The position numbers and the translations under genes are program-made. Below, piece by piece: positions 63,911-64,000 of a stretch of DNA of 64,000 bases. Position 1 is the first letter of the stretch, and every line of letters starts with the position of its first letter. The notes under the pieces were generated by a model. The model saw only the letters and a program-made list of their open reading frames with translations, searched no databases and was not told the origin of the DNA. Where the stretch lies: assembly GCF_023703465.1 (NCBI RefSeq), contig NZ_JAMQGP010000001.1, forward strand, positions 124,001-188,000, given 5' to 3'. The DNA is from Echinimonas agarilytica. Lineage in GTDB: Bacteria > Pseudomonadota > Gammaproteobacteria > Enterobacterales > Neiellaceae.

Positions 63911-64000
63911 TTATAGTCGTTCGAAAATTGCATACTCGCCTGAATACACCATTTTCTCATCAACGGTATGCCACATAATGAATTTGTTGTGGTCGATGAC
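63911..64000 (-). CDS. C-terminal end of an unknown protein (cut by window edge)
   Basis: The last 29 codons and stop of a minus-strand frame open to the window edge: VIDHNKFIMWHTVDEKMVYS then GEYAIFERL. The pattern of short strands with aromatic residues suggests a beta-rich fold, but it is too short to name. The convergent arrangement with the phytase and the shared hairpin support it being a real gene. Confidence 0.5.
   Translation of the reverse strand, partial: VIDHNKFIMWHTVDEKMVYSGEYAIFERL

Overview
The window looks like a chromosome segment of a marine-type gammaproteobacterium, most likely of the order Alteromonadales. The evidence is long TonB-dependent receptors with 'IGKLPDQNVAEAL'-type plugs, membrane-bound ToxR/CadC-like regulators, an IlvY/IlvC pair, PntAB, Epd, biosynthetic SpeA beside SpeE, and the order yihD / ccoG / srkA / dsbA / acyltransferases. 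Genus cannot be decided from the sequence alone. No rRNA, tRNA, CRISPR array or replication origin was seen.

Layout. 0-6.1 kb: start of a TonB receptor (cut by the window edge), a Bax-like glucosaminidase, an operon of DUF3302-like membrane protein + HlyD-type fusion protein + Old Yellow Enzyme with a LysR gene upstream, and an aspartoacylase. 6.1-14.5 kb: an AT-rich leader, a 1006-residue TonB receptor, a large lipoprotein with a predicted propeller, and a convergent wHTH-TM-propeller regulator. 14.7-24.5 kb: mostly housekeeping genes (DUF4442 thioesterase-like, epd, pntAB, ilvY/ilvC) plus an unusual wHTH-TM-receiver protein and a small lipoprotein.

24.5-44.5 kb is accessory DNA: a LysR gene with a divergent alkylsulfatase-like protein and an outer-membrane protein, a decayed IS5-family transposase, the 3' end of an rhs gene with a lipoprotein likely to be its immunity protein, a chemoreceptor, an AraC gene with a two-domain SnoaL-like lipoprotein, a beta-helix glycoside hydrolase with a ricin module, a DUF134/NifX-like pair, small enzymes, and three genes I cannot name, one of which resembles the C-terminal domain of FtsZ. 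This stretch is littered with short elements whose ends read AAAGGGGTCAGAG / CTCTGACCCCTTT, some holding scraps of rhs coding sequence. A near-50-bp copy of the ilvC 3' end and terminator recurs in direct orientation at 44.44 kb, so the two copies bracket nearly the whole accessory stretch.

44.9-64 kb returns to conserved genes: yihD, a small membrane-anchored protein, ccoG-srkA, dsbA, DUF523, two paralogous acyltransferases, speA/speE (arginine to polyamines), a CBS protein, a PilZ protein, a Sel1-repeat protein, a DUF3192 lipoprotein, an operon of a degenerate GGDEF protein and an AraC regulator, and a TonB receptor followed by a beta-propeller phytase lipoprotein, which together would release phosphate from phytate and import a ligand. 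The window ends inside a minus-strand gene.
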